From Cyclobacterium qasimii M12-11B (GTDB taxonomy: Bacteria; Bacteroidota; Bacteroidia; Cytophagales; Cyclobacteriaceae), in contig NZ_ATNM01000004.1 of the NCBI RefSeq assembly GCF_000427295.1, forward strand, positions 45,158 to 109,157: DNA of 64,000 nt. Direction: 5' to 3'. The notes beneath the pieces are model-generated. The model worked only from the letters and a program-made list of their open reading frames with translations. It was not told the origin of the DNA and made no database searches. A program made the translations under genes and the position numbers. Shown here piece after piece: positions 10,101-19,082 of the stretch; the first letter of the stretch is position 1; every line of letters begins with the position of its first letter.

Positions 10101-10251
10101 CATTATTTACAACGTCCATTGCTGGCTCAATTCTGTCGTCCATCCTCTTGTTCGCACCCCAGGAATATCCCAGTGTCAAGAATTGGGTGGAAAAAGCAAG
10201 GACAAATAATCCATGCTTTAGTTTTAAAATTTTAGGTAATTTTCTACTCAT
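7129..10251 (-). CDS. SusC/RagA family TonB-linked outer-membrane transporter (SusC1)
   Basis: A 1040-residue TonB-dependent transporter. After an N-terminal signal-like hydrophobic stretch and a linker come a carboxypeptidase-regulatory-like domain (about 58-135: VTGTVTDSDGETIPGVTVFV through LDVVLEED), a TonB-box-like DEVLVIGYGTAKKSDLTGSV, the plug domain (through LKDASAAAVYGSRSANGVLLITTKKG), and a 22-strand-type barrel. It ends in the hydrophobic beta-signal-like LGLNLSL. No STN domain is visible, so this is not an anti-sigma-signalling transporter. It pairs with SusD1 (44-base gap) to import a macromolecular nutrient in a TonB-dependent way. A 14-bp palindrome about 100 bases upstream of the start is a candidate operator. 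Confidence 0.95.
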   Translation of the reverse strand: MSRKLPKILKLKHGLFVLAFSTQFLTLGYSWGANKRMDDRIEPAMDVVNNEQLNNKNIAVDITVTGTVTDSDGETIPGVTVFVPGTTTGTATDLMGQYSISVPEDATLSFSYIGYVTQSIAVGNRTVLDVVLEEDVTSMDEVLVIGYGTAKKSDLTGSVARISMKDKANQANVNLFQALIGASAGVNLEGRGGASSEPELSIRGKTSLSASDGPLIVMDGVIYNGSISNINVNDVETIDILKDASAAAVYGSRSANGVLLITTKKGTSEKPVISFGMYTGFQDMTNNSMRVMNGDEFANRLVDWDHQSKVYEWYKTNPTSAEGRPQRADLTNRETVGSYLKTFEEQQNYLAGNEINWVDQVLQVAPMQNYNLSLQGMTERSTYYVSGSFTDVEGIQKNDKFKRFTLRSNVESEITDWLTFGLNVSYSSRDNSGIPTSLSNARDASPLVNNYIGEPNYDIYLGGELFQPYPLVYKYIDNSDIDNELFAVGRIKVKVPWIEGLNYEFNYSQVYANSNNNTFHSSLTPQGVSNRGLAIKNPSESTDFNINNIISYSKGFGDHQINSTFLFSREGRSGNSSTLTASGFENEILGYNNIGLAEVITGSSSAYEENSLAYMARVNYSFQSKYMFTGTVRRDGFSGFGAGNKWATFPSASLAWVASDEPFLENLGVYLKLRTSYGKNGNQGIGRYSSLSRMGTRYYVYGQSTAIGLYPSNLGNENLAWETTTSYNLGLDFGLWQNRITGSFNAYTATTTDVLVLRQLPRTAGYANIWTNIGGLKNKGVEFDLRSINMDGLFRWETNFTFALNRDEITKLYGGENDNDIGNGWFVGESLSALYDYEMAGGVWTEEEFFSGNTLDGWYPGQFRYVDQNGDGAIDPTNDRKVIGNESPSYRFSINNSLTYNNFTLSIFVNSIQGGKNYYLADNAAIINPLFYFPDRRNNSAVNQYWTPENPTTNTTGIYNVPQRQSGVYQSRSFVRIQDISLGYTFGQNFLNKLNLQSAQVYIASKNPYVWTNWQGWDPETGVSDTPLMRNFILGLNLSL

Positions 10252-10801
10252 TAGTTAAGTTATTAAAATCCATAAATTAGGTTAAACATTAAATAACATT
10301 TTATTATTTTGAATACATTAAGCTATGAAAATTATAAACTACTTGATTCAATCGCAAGCGATTAATAATATTTATATTTTAAGTGGTAAAATAGCAAGAG
10401 TTCTGGACAAATATCCTTTTGAAATATTAACCTATGTGAAAGATAAAAGGCCAAAACTATCTTAAACACTCTTAGCAAATCAGTGTTTAAAGCCAATACT
10501 TTTTGTGGTTTTTATCGCTATAAAAACATCAAGGGCATAAATAATTCTAATATTAAACAAGCTTAATTTAAGCTTGAATTATTCTAACACTGGATTCTCC
10601 CACCTTCACGAACAATTTTAGGCCTTTCACGAATTTGAAAACACGAATCTTGATAAAAGGAATTATTTTTAATCAATGCGGTTTTGACTCAGTCAGATTT
10701 GACCTATTATGATTCCCTATACCAGCTACCTATTCCGTATTAAACCGGTATACACCTAAAATTCCATTAAGAGTAAATTTTCACCTTATAATGATATTGC
10801 C
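10252..10801. other. divergent spacer between SusC1 and the Sel1-repeat gene
   Basis: This 550-base AT-rich region separates two divergent genes and must hold both promoters. Apart from the palindrome at 10350-10363 I see no reading frame, RNA gene or repeat that I can support. Confidence 0.6.
10350..10363 (-). promoter_or_regulatory. palindromic candidate operator upstream of SusC1
   Basis: AATCGCAAGCGATT is a 14-bp inverted repeat (arms AATCGC and GCGATT) centred about 105 bases upstream of the SusC1 start. CG-containing palindromes of this length are the usual kind of site for LacI or similar dimeric regulators. No regulator gene lies next to it here. The call is based on symmetry and position only. 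Confidence 0.35.
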
Positions 10802-13228
10802 ATGAAAGAAGTGCGTTTCTTACTTGTCATTTGGTTGATTACTATTTTGTTATGCCCAATATCTTTCGCAATGGAAGGTCATTGGAAAGGTAAGATGAAA
10901 GTAAGTGGTCTATCATTGAACTCAAAAGTTCACGTGTATTTGCAGGAGAAGGAATCAAACGGTAAATACTACGGGCTCATTGTTTATAATTTGGGCAAAA
11001 AGTCAGAAACAGTAAAAGCTTTAATGGCCTATCAGGAAAATGGCATTTATAAACTTCTTGAAACAGGACACCTTGATGGCATAACACAACGTGGTTTGGT
11101 CGCGGCAATTTTGAAATCTGATATTAATTCCAAAACAGGGCTTGAAATGCTTAATTCGAGTCAACTGTATCAAGTCAATAAAACCCTACAATACGATACG
11201 GGATTGCTTAGCTTAGAAAAATCAAATGAGATATTACCATCCAAATACAAGGCATTTTTAACAAAAAATGCTCATATAACAGCAGAAGCCATCAAGGTGG
11301 CCACTCCCTTTTATGAGGAAGGAAACCTATACCAAGGTGTCTGGTCATTGGTTCGAATAGGCGCCAAAGTTGGAGAAGGAATTGACAAATCGTTAGTAAT
11401 CCCTAAATTCAAGGTATCGTCTTTGGATGATTTTTTAACTCTTGAAAAAAATACAGGCTTGATAAATCTCCCAAAGGAGGAGTCAAATGTATCCATCCAG
11501 GTCATTTCTAAATCTTCCTATTATACCAAGCCCCTAAGCACTAAGATTAAAATCCGTTTCACTATTGAAGAACCCAGATCTGGAGAGGCCTTTGAGCTTT
11601 ACCTGGGGGAACAGGAAATTTCCATGGCCCCCATTTTCTCTTTTCAAGCAGATGAAGCCGCTATTTATAATAACAATGATCGCTTATCTGCCATAGGCTT
11701 TGAATACGGAATGCACCAACAAGATTATGAATACGGAAAGCAAAAATTGGAACAATTTGCAAGCGAAGGAGATGCAATGGCCAAGGCTTGGATGGGATAC
11801 TTTACTTACCATGGATTGGGTAATTACCTTCCTGATAAATCAAAAGGGAAGAGAATTTTAAACGAATGCAAACGTTTTTTGGAGACAGAGGTATTAAACA
11901 AAAATCCTGAGGCCCAATACCTACTTTACAGCCTTCAAAAAGTATCTGCTTTAACCTTGACAGAACGTAGAGCCGGAATAATTTTACTTCATCGTTCCGC
12001 CTATTCAGGCTTCTTACCAGCAATGTATGAAATTGGTTTAAATGCCTTTCAAGAAGAAAATTATGAGGTAGCCAAACTTGTCTCAGAAAAAGCCATAGCA
12101 ATGGGATCCATGAAATCAGCCATGATTCTAGGGAAAATGTATCTTGAAGGAAAAGGTGTAGTACGGGATTCAGAGGTAGGATTGACATGGTATAAAAAAG
12201 CTGCAGCCACTGGAAATGCTACGGCATTGTCTGTATTGGCAACTGTTTATTCTGATGGTAAAAATCTGCCACCAAATATTACCGAAGCGCTAAAGTATGC
12301 AGAAGAAGCGGCAGAGAAAGGGAGCACAAATTCCATGTTGTTTTTGGGTGATGCTTACCTTTCTGGAAAACAAGGAGTAGCAAAAGACATTAAAAAAGCG
12401 GTGGAATATTTCAACAATGCTGCAGCATCTGGTAGTGCGGAAGGCATGCTCTCCCTGGGTATGATTCACCAAAACGGTAACGAGCTAGGTTTGGTTACCG
12501 ATCATTCAAGTGCTTTCTACTGGATCAATCAAGCTGGTATTCATGGAAGTTTTCCTGCCATGGTAGCTTTGGCAACCATCTACCATGAGGGAGAGCTCGC
12601 TGAGAAAAATGCAATCAAATCCAGGTTTTGGAGGGCTGAAGCGGAGGCACTTCGCCCTAAACAAGCATCTAACAATCAATACATAAGCAATGATTTCGTT
12701 AACTTTTGGAAACATGCAGATTTCAGCCCAACCTACTATTACCTTCCTTATGAAGACCGCGTAATCGATACTGGTCCAGACCTAATGGGTGGTTTGATAT
12801 CCGGTTTTTTTGGTTCCTACATGGAAAGTAGGTCACAAGTACAGCAACAGATCAACCGCATAGAGTTGATCTATGAAAAAGATGGAGAGAAAGTATATGG
12901 AGGTACTATCAGCAGCTTGCTCAGAGAAGGCATACGCATCAGAGCGGGCCAAGAAGTAGAAGCCATTGCCCGAGGCAGAATCAAACTGGGATTTATGTTG
13001 GACAATATTAGTGCAAACGGAATTGGCGGATACCAGACTTATAGTATCTCCCAGAAACTACCACATGGTTCCTTTATCGTCAAATTAAATGGAAGTGGTT
13101 GGAAAGGTTGGGGAACCTATGGCATTCATCGTTTTGATAAAGGAGGTACATTGGACCTGGCCATTAATGACAGGGACTACAGCAATAATGCCGGCTATTT
13201 TGACTTGAAAATTGTGGTAAGGGATTGA
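10802..13228 (+). CDS. Sel1-like repeat exported protein
   Basis: An 808-residue protein with a signal peptide (MKEVRFLLVIWLITILLCPISFA). Residues about 25-300 form a beta-rich region without a family I recognise. Residues about 310-620 contain tandem Sel1-type (TPR-like) repeats, seen as KSAMILGKMYLEGKGVVRD, ALSVLATVYSDGKNLPPN, SMLFLGDAYLSGKQGVAKD and GMLSLGMIHQNGNELG. Such repeats make solenoid protein-binding surfaces. The C-terminal about 190 residues are again beta-rich (GGTISSLLREGIRIRAGQ, GGTLDLAINDRDYSNNAGYFDL). It probably acts as an envelope scaffold. It is transcribed alone; the next gene lies about 680 bases away. Confidence 0.8.
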   Translation: MKEVRFLLVIWLITILLCPISFAMEGHWKGKMKVSGLSLNSKVHVYLQEKESNGKYYGLIVYNLGKKSETVKALMAYQENGIYKLLETGHLDGITQRGLVAAILKSDINSKTGLEMLNSSQLYQVNKTLQYDTGLLSLEKSNEILPSKYKAFLTKNAHITAEAIKVATPFYEEGNLYQGVWSLVRIGAKVGEGIDKSLVIPKFKVSSLDDFLTLEKNTGLINLPKEESNVSIQVISKSSYYTKPLSTKIKIRFTIEEPRSGEAFELYLGEQEISMAPIFSFQADEAAIYNNNDRLSAIGFEYGMHQQDYEYGKQKLEQFASEGDAMAKAWMGYFTYHGLGNYLPDKSKGKRILNECKRFLETEVLNKNPEAQYLLYSLQKVSALTLTERRAGIILLHRSAYSGFLPAMYEIGLNAFQEENYEVAKLVSEKAIAMGSMKSAMILGKMYLEGKGVVRDSEVGLTWYKKAAATGNATALSVLATVYSDGKNLPPNITEALKYAEEAAEKGSTNSMLFLGDAYLSGKQGVAKDIKKAVEYFNNAAASGSAEGMLSLGMIHQNGNELGLVTDHSSAFYWINQAGIHGSFPAMVALATIYHEGELAEKNAIKSRFWRAEAEALRPKQASNNQYISNDFVNFWKHADFSPTYYYLPYEDRVIDTGPDLMGGLISGFFGSYMESRSQVQQQINRIELIYEKDGEKVYGGTISSLLREGIRIRAGQEVEAIARGRIKLGFMLDNISANGIGGYQTYSISQKLPHGSFIVKLNGSGWKGWGTYGIHRFDKGGTLDLAINDRDYSNNAGYFDLKIVVRD

Positions 13229-13908
13229 TAAATAATAACCAAAGCTAATCTGAAAGCTTAAAAGAAAGCAATAGACAGATATAAGTCCCAATCATAAGCA
13301 CAGATTTTAAAATCCCTCAGTTAAAATATCATTTTCAAAACCAAAAAACCTACACCTTCCCTCCTTGCCATTTCTAAAAAGGTTCAAAGTCCCTTTATGG
13401 TTAGTCTATTGCCCCTTCTATTTAGCAATTGCTGTCCGCTATTATGACATTAACTTTAAAATGGATCTTTTCTATTAAAACCCAAACAGGCATGAGGGCC
13501 TTGACCCTCTATACCTTTTTCAACTTCCTTTTGAAAGTTTGATGCTGATCCGCTTGTCCTCAACCTAAGGAACTGCAGGAAGTTTAAAAAAGGGCCTATA
13601 TCTAATTCAAAAATCAATTATCAGAATACTTATTACTTAAAACTGTATTTGAAATAAATACGGGTTTTAAGAAAAATGCTTTACTCCACAGAAAAGTAGT
13701 TTCACGATATAGTCTTTGCTCTTCACGAAAAAAAGCACAGAAATAAATTTTTTCAACTGAAATTAGAAGAGATAAGCCTAATAGCTCATGATTTTAAAAA
13801 CAAACAATCGTAAGAAAAGTCAATTAAATCAGGTCTCCGCTTAATCCAAATATCTGTTTTCTTAAACGACTGCTCTTCAAGAAATTTTTGTCACTTAAAC
13901 ACAAAAAC
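13229..13908. other. non-coding spacer
   Basis: About 680 bases between the Sel1-repeat gene and the OmpA-domain gene. No convincing frame, hairpin terminator or repeat was seen. It must contain the promoter of the OmpA-domain gene. Confidence 0.5.
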
Positions 13909-15366
13909 ATGATCACACTACACCGATTAATCATTACATGCCTCTTCCTATACTTGGGTATGTCTTATGGGAATTCGCTACAAGCTCAAAGCATGACTTC
14001 AAGCATGGACACCTTGTACCACTGGGTCAATTCTAACCAATCTATTGAAGGGAAAGTACTGAATTTACCCCACTTACAATATGAAACCGACAACCATCTT
14101 TTGACCGCCAACTCCAAAATGTCAATAGACACATTAGTGATGGGATTAAAGGAGGTAGAAAATATCGCCATTGCCATCGAAGGATATACAGACGATGTTG
14201 GAGACGAAGATTATAACTTAGAATTAAGTGTAAAAAGAGCTGAATCAGTATACAATTATTTGATTCAAAAAGAAATAGTTGCAGACAGACTCAAATTTGA
14301 TGGGTTTGGGATGTCAAACCCTATTGTTCCAAATACATCTGCAGAAAACCGGGCAATAAACAGGCGAGTCGAAATCGTGCTAAAATTGAGAGATGACATA
14401 CAGGTTGAGCAAGTTTCCCAAACAATATATCTAAATAGCGGCAAGATCATTCCAGTCAAAGAATACACCATAGAGGAGACTTACTTATCCTATCTTCAAT
14501 ATGGAAGCACTTCCAAAAGAACCGAACCATTGGAAAATGTAAATTATATAGTAGGAACAGATGGTACACGAAAATATGATAACCAAATGGCAGGATTCAA
14601 TGACAAAGCCTCTGAGCCTGTTCCTGAACCTGTGCCTACACCAAAAGCGCCTGTTAAAACCAATGATTATGCTGGCTTCTATTTAGGCATAGGGTCAAGG
14701 TCAACTAACCTAGAGGAATCTTTGATGTGGCTTAATTATGTAGATGAAAGTCCAAGCATGGATTCCTTTCTGGGAGAAAAAACCATAAAGGAACAGGAAT
14801 ATGGAATATCTTTTGATTTTGGAATCCAAACGGGCAATTTTAATGGATATCATTATGAAATAGGTGGAAGTGGAATCACTGGAACAGTTAATTTCCTGGC
14901 TTTTCATACAGCATATGGTCATAATTTTTCTCTTGGTGCATCCAATAAAATAATTTTCAGACCAGTGCTTGGGATAGAATTCGGTAGAGCAAAAGCTCCT
15001 TTGGGAGATATAATTAACAATGATGTTTATATCAGGGTAAATGATTCAGATTTTTACAGCGAAGATGTCTCCATTAAAGTTATCTCTAACCAGGGTACCG
15101 TTAAACCAAGATTTGATTTCGTATTTCCTTTTCAAAAAGCTGAAGGTTATTCTATGTTAACCATCACTGGCGGATATTCTTACAATATTTACTCCAATAA
15201 CCCTATGATTAAGTTCAGTGGAACAGATGAAAACAATGAAAGCATATCAGCCAAGGAGAATTTAGACGAATCAAATATTGATTTTAGGTTAAATGAAATA
15301 AGAAGTACAGACAAGCTACCCTTTGATTTAAATGGCCCCTTTATTGGTCTGGCATTTCAATTTTGA
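13909..15366 (+). CDS. OmpA-family protein with N-terminal peptidoglycan domain and C-terminal barrel-like region
   Basis: A 485-residue exported protein. I chose the ATG at 13909, which leads directly into a signal peptide (MITLHRLIITCLFLYLGMSYG). A TTG seven codons upstream is in frame but adds charged residues. Residues about 40-165 form an OmpA-C-like peptidoglycan-binding domain: IAIEGYTDDVGDEDYNLELS, KRAESVYNYLI, DGFGMSNPIVPN, NRAINRRVEIVL. A Pro-rich linker (EPVPEPVPTPKAP) follows at about residue 245. The remaining about 230 residues are beta-strand-rich with a terminal LAFQF, the usual barrel-end signal. Classical OmpA has the barrel first and this domain last, so the order here is reversed. 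It probably tethers the outer membrane to the cell wall. Confidence 0.8.
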   Translation: MITLHRLIITCLFLYLGMSYGNSLQAQSMTSSMDTLYHWVNSNQSIEGKVLNLPHLQYETDNHLLTANSKMSIDTLVMGLKEVENIAIAIEGYTDDVGDEDYNLELSVKRAESVYNYLIQKEIVADRLKFDGFGMSNPIVPNTSAENRAINRRVEIVLKLRDDIQVEQVSQTIYLNSGKIIPVKEYTIEETYLSYLQYGSTSKRTEPLENVNYIVGTDGTRKYDNQMAGFNDKASEPVPEPVPTPKAPVKTNDYAGFYLGIGSRSTNLEESLMWLNYVDESPSMDSFLGEKTIKEQEYGISFDFGIQTGNFNGYHYEIGGSGITGTVNFLAFHTAYGHNFSLGASNKIIFRPVLGIEFGRAKAPLGDIINNDVYIRVNDSDFYSEDVSIKVISNQGTVKPRFDFVFPFQKAEGYSMLTITGGYSYNIYSNNPMIKFSGTDENNESISAKENLDESNIDFRLNEIRSTDKLPFDLNGPFIGLAFQF

Positions 15367-15525
15367 TGATGGCTCATCCTACATATACCATCATCAAACG
15401 TAATAGATCTATCACGAATCTATGATCATTATTGAAAGGTCCAATCAGTTCGCGAAACTTCATTTAGTGATATAGGAAATGGTCATGAAGACCATAAACA
15501 ATAGCAATTGGTTGAAAACCTAAAT

Positions 15526-15565
15526 AATCCCTGTAGTTGAAGGTTATTCTTCAGCTACAGGGATT
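15526..15565. terminator. bidirectional terminator between convergent genes
   Basis: AATCCCTGTAGTTGAAG (15526-15542) pairs with CTTCAGCTACAGGGATT (15549-15565) over 17 bp with a single G-U wobble and a 6-base loop. A short T run follows on the plus strand. It sits between the convergent OmpA-domain gene and SDR gene, in a 304-base spacer with no other feature. Confidence 0.75.
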
Positions 15566-15670
15566 TTAATGCTCGCTTACGGCTAATAATTCAGACAATT
15601 CTCATTATAACGTTTGAGCCTGTTTAATTGGAGAAAACAACTTTATTAGAAAAGCGTCAGGTCACCACTT

Positions 15671-17218
15671 TTACCAACTGGTCGGCTTGTAGTCTTTTAG
15701 GAATTTCCCAGTCCAATGTTTTCCAGTATTGATTCCATCAAACAAAGGATCCATCACCCTAGCTGCACCATCAACAATGTCTAAAGGAGGCTGGAAATCA
15801 TGTATTTCTTCTTTCTTCCTGGCCAACTCAATTGGGTCTTCATCCGTTACCCATCCCGTATCTACAGCATTGGTATAGATTCCAAACTTGGCAAAATCTG
15901 CAGCAGAAGTTAGGGTCATCATGTTCAATGCGGCTTTGGCCATGTTGGTATGTGGATGACGAGATTCTTTGTGGTATTTATGAAATTTACCTTCCATGGC
16001 GGAAACATTGATGATGTGCTTTTTACCAGTGTTGTCCTGTTTCATCACATGAACCAAGCGATTGCAGAGTACAAAAGGGGCAATAGAATTTACAAGTTGC
16101 ACTTCAAGCATTTCATTGGTATGAATCTCTCCTAATTTCAACCTCCAGCTATTGGTCTTTCTCAAATCGACTTGTTGCAAATCCGCATCCATTTTACCAA
16201 TCGGGAAAACTTCCTCAGGAGTTAAAGCATGGTCAATTGTATAAGCTATTTGAGATAATTTCGCAGAAGCACTCAAGCCTATCCCAACTTGCTTTCCATG
16301 CCATGTTACCGGTAGGTTCCTGTTCGAGTCTTCAACCATAGCACTGCTTGCTCCTAATTCCTGCAAGCATGCTTCATGGTCTGATAGCAACTCTTTTACA
16401 GAAGAAGAAAATTCAGCATAAGAAAGCCCTTCATTTGGCAATAGGTGCTGGTAGAAACCTGCCGGACGTCTAACGGTCTGCGCAGCATTATTGATCAACA
16501 CATCCAACCTTTCGTATTGTTGTTCAATGAAATTACAAAACAATTCGACACTAGGTATATGTCTCAAATCCAATCCATGAATTTTAAGCCTGTGGCCCCA
16601 CGTTTCAAAGTCGGCCTCTTTGGCAAACCGCAATGCAGAATCTACAGGGAATCGGGTTGTAGCAATCACAGTGGCACCTGCCCGTAACATCATTAAACTA
16701 ATGTGGTATCCAATTTTTAAGCGAGATCCTGTAACAAGCGCAACTTGACCTGTAAGGTCTGCAGTTTGAAAGCGTTTGGCATAATTAAAGTCCCCACAGG
16801 GCCCACACATGGTGTCGTAAAAGTGATGAAGCGTGGTAAAAACCTCTTTGCATACGTAACATTCTCGTGGGGCTACAGTTGCACCTTTAAGTCTTTCCTG
16901 GTCAGCATTAGGTGCAATCATTTTAGGGGCAACAAAAACAATGGCCTCCCTGGCACTCCGAATTCCTGTATTGTTTCGTGCTTGTTTATGATTGTCAGCT
17001 GTTTCCTTTTTGACTTTTTTCTTTGCGTTTTTCTTACGTTTGATTAATTCCTCTTTTTGAGGCCTTGACAGTCGTCCTGCCTGCGTTATCAATTCTATTC
17101 TCTGCTCAATAGGAATATCAAATATCTGGTCGGTATCACCGTTTAACGTGGCTAAAATGGCAATGCATTGATCAATTTGATCTTTACTAAGCTGACCTTT
17201 ATTGTTGTTGATTTCCAT
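15671..17218 (-). CDS. divergent SDR-family protein with N-terminal Cys-rich (zinc-binding type) segment
   Basis: A 515-residue cytoplasmic protein. An N-terminal helical, Lys-rich segment (to about residue 100) is followed by a CYVC...CGPC motif, a probable zinc knuckle, at about 120-145. A short-chain dehydrogenase/reductase Rossmann domain follows ([12 protein letters not shown], then [11 protein letters not shown]). The SDR active site is degenerate: NVSA where NxSS is usual, and TNMAK where YxxxK is expected, so both catalytic Ser and Tyr appear replaced (Ala and Thr). Either it uses other residues or it is a binding/regulatory protein. I chose the ATG at 17216-17218; a longer frame to 17305 exists but reads like non-coding DNA. 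No operon partner is evident. Confidence 0.8.
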   Translation of the reverse strand: MEINNNKGQLSKDQIDQCIAILATLNGDTDQIFDIPIEQRIELITQAGRLSRPQKEELIKRKKNAKKKVKKETADNHKQARNNTGIRSAREAIVFVAPKMIAPNADQERLKGATVAPRECYVCKEVFTTLHHFYDTMCGPCGDFNYAKRFQTADLTGQVALVTGSRLKIGYHISLMMLRAGATVIATTRFPVDSALRFAKEADFETWGHRLKIHGLDLRHIPSVELFCNFIEQQYERLDVLINNAAQTVRRPAGFYQHLLPNEGLSYAEFSSSVKELLSDHEACLQELGASSAMVEDSNRNLPVTWHGKQVGIGLSASAKLSQIAYTIDHALTPEEVFPIGKMDADLQQVDLRKTNSWRLKLGEIHTNEMLEVQLVNSIAPFVLCNRLVHVMKQDNTGKKHIINVSAMEGKFHKYHKESRHPHTNMAKAALNMMTLTSAADFAKFGIYTNAVDTGWVTDEDPIELARKKEEIHDFQPPLDIVDGAARVMDPLFDGINTGKHWTGKFLKDYKPTSW

Positions 17219-17613
17219 TAATTGGCTGGTGTCGTGTTGAGGACAGGTGAAGACTTGGTAATTCTTAATTCGAAATGCAAAGGTACAATCTTTTCGATTA
17301 AGCACTTAGCCAATACTTTTAGAATTTTCACTCTTGGCATTGGTTCGGTTAATCCACCTTTTATTAAGTTGACTTTTATTGAATCAGACAATAGCCATTT
17401 TTTTAAATAACTACAGAAAAGTAGCTTGAAATCTGTCTGCCCTTATTAGTTAGGGTTGAAATATAATTAGGGTGATGATTGTAATTCCTGTTAAATTAAA
17501 AGACAGTTTTGAACTTGCCTTATAAACATAAAAAAGGGTATCAAATCATTAAAATTAGGAGCTATTATTCTTCTTTGCACCAATACATAAAATAGGAAGT
17601 GATTGAAAAAAAA
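17219..17613. other. non-coding spacer
   Basis: About 395 bases between the SDR start and the end of the next minus-strand gene. It should hold the SDR promoter. I see no RNA gene, repeat or convincing small reading frame. Confidence 0.5.
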
Positions 17614-18156
17614 TTAATCATCAAATCCGTCCTGAATGATTTGATGTTTGTTTTTCCTTTGTTTTTTAAATCGTTGCGATTTCTTTTTTGCAGATACTTC
17701 ATTCTTATCCGATTTGAAATGCATGCTATTTTCAGCTAAAGAAGACCCTTGTTTGATCATTATGCCATTATAAGGGCAATCTTCATGACCACAATTGTGT
17801 TTGGAGTATTCGCCAAAATTCCTGTGTTTAATCTTCTTATCGGAAAGTATTTTTTCCTGATTGACCCTAATATCGCTCCAGATTTGTCTTTCGTCAGCAA
17901 CCGTCAGCTCGAGCCCTAAAGTGGTAAGGTCAAAATAAGTTTTAGGGTCCTTTAATTGATAAAAATTGAATGTTTTCTCAAAAACAGTATTGGCATGGTC
18001 TCGAATTTCAATTTGGTCATTCAATTCAAGGTTTTCATTCTCACAAATGGAACGGTACAATCCTAAGGTATTGAAATCTGAGTATTTCTTGTAGTTGTCT
18101 ATAAAGTAAAAATATTCCTCTTTACTCAATTGATTGAACTTCTTGTCAATTTTCAT
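17614..18156 (-). CDS. uncharacterised protein with Cys/His cluster and basic tail
   Basis: A 180-residue soluble protein that I do not recognise. The first about 115 residues look helical and acidic-aromatic. A cluster KHNCGHEDCPYNG near residue 120 contains two Cys and two His and could bind a metal. The last about 35 residues are strongly basic (KKKSQRFKKQRKNKHQ), which would suit binding to nucleic acid or ribosome. It follows the unknown 202-residue gene on the same strand with a 91-base gap and may share a transcript with it. No signal peptide or membrane helix. Confidence 0.6.
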   Translation of the reverse strand: MKIDKKFNQLSKEEYFYFIDNYKKYSDFNTLGLYRSICENENLELNDQIEIRDHANTVFEKTFNFYQLKDPKTYFDLTTLGLELTVADERQIWSDIRVNQEKILSDKKIKHRNFGEYSKHNCGHEDCPYNGIMIKQGSSLAENSMHFKSDKNEVSAKKKSQRFKKQRKNKHQIIQDGFDD

Positions 18157-18247
18157 TTTTTCTTCCTTCGGATTAAATTAACACACTTAAATTAATAGAT
18201 TTTAATACTTTCATGAATCTCTGCCTTCACCAATTTGACGTCCAATT

Positions 18248-18856
18248 TTAATTTAATACATAGCCTAGAAACTCTTTGGACAAGTCTTTATTATTGAATT
18301 TCTTTGCTATCATTTCTGAACCTGAAAATTGTTTCTTATCGAAAGATTGAGGATTGACTATAAACCTATAATCCTTATTTTTAAAATAATCAGTTCTCTC
18401 ACAGGCTAAACTTGGAATAGCGTTATTTAACCCTTGTCTGAATGTCCTGAAAATAGTTAGGTGATCTTTGCGCTTATCGGTTATCCCAAAGTTGTTGTTC
18501 AAATTTCCTACTTCGTTTAGATTTTTCATAATTGAAAACAACACTCTACGAGGCCCATTTATATATGTGTTTCCCTCAGTACTGACACGTTCAACACCAC
18601 GAATCAAAATACCTCCAAAACCATTTTCCCCTCGCAATGTAATATCAAACCCTTGGTTGTGGAATCGCCATTTCCCAGCAGGTTCACTATGTTTATGAGT
18701 AAATGCATCTTGATGATTTTTGGAATAGTAATAGAACTCAATTTCAGTGAAGTTGAAATGAACATCATTTACTACCAATACTTTTTCAAGTAAAATTTGA
18801 GCTGCAATCCGCTCAAATTCATTTTCTATATTTTTTTCATCAATTTGAAATTTCAT
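18248..18856 (-). CDS. uncharacterised conserved protein (single-domain, His-rich motif)
   Basis: A 202-residue cytoplasmic protein without a signal peptide. The central pattern EFYYYSKNHQDAFTHKHSEP, then GKWRFHNQGFDITL and GGILIRGV, resembles a family of short bacterial proteins I have seen labelled as 3-methyladenine glycosylase-like, but I cannot confirm that name and do not assign it. The conserved His and Arg residues suggest an enzyme or nucleic-acid-binding role. It starts with an ATG at 18854-18856. A perfect 18-bp hairpin (18960-19001) lies about 100 bases upstream. It is probably co-oriented with the 17614 gene. Confidence 0.6.
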   Translation of the reverse strand: MKFQIDEKNIENEFERIAAQILLEKVLVVNDVHFNFTEIEFYYYSKNHQDAFTHKHSEPAGKWRFHNQGFDITLRGENGFGGILIRGVERVSTEGNTYINGPRRVLFSIMKNLNEVGNLNNNFGITDKRKDHLTIFRTFRQGLNNAIPSLACERTDYFKNKDYRFIVNPQSFDKKQFSGSEMIAKKFNNKDLSKEFLGYVLN

Positions 18857-18959
18857 GATTGAGTATTTTTGGGTTACTATAATTTAGTTTTAGACCGCCA
18901 TAAAATAACTCTCTATTCACTGAGCATTCTTAACGTTATTGCCTTCATGATTTTCTATT

Positions 18960-19001
18960 CATCCCTAGATTTACCACTATTACGTGGTAAATCTAGGGAT
19001 G
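18960..19001. repeat. perfect 18-bp inverted repeat
   Basis: CATCCCTAGATTTACCAC (18960-18977) and GTGGTAAATCTAGGGATG (18984-19001) are perfect reverse complements around a 6-base loop. A weaker outer TTCTATT/AATAGAA pair lies further out. It sits 81 bases beyond the sulfatase stop. There is no T tract on either side, so it is not a textbook Rho-independent terminator. A short 81-codon frame running across it overlaps the sulfatase gene and is not credible. Confidence 0.7.
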
Positions 19002-19082
19002 CCCATTGGAAAAATAGAATTTTAATATTTAAGATACTTAGGTTAATTTTATCCATTCTGGTTTTACGGATGGCCTTCAAAC

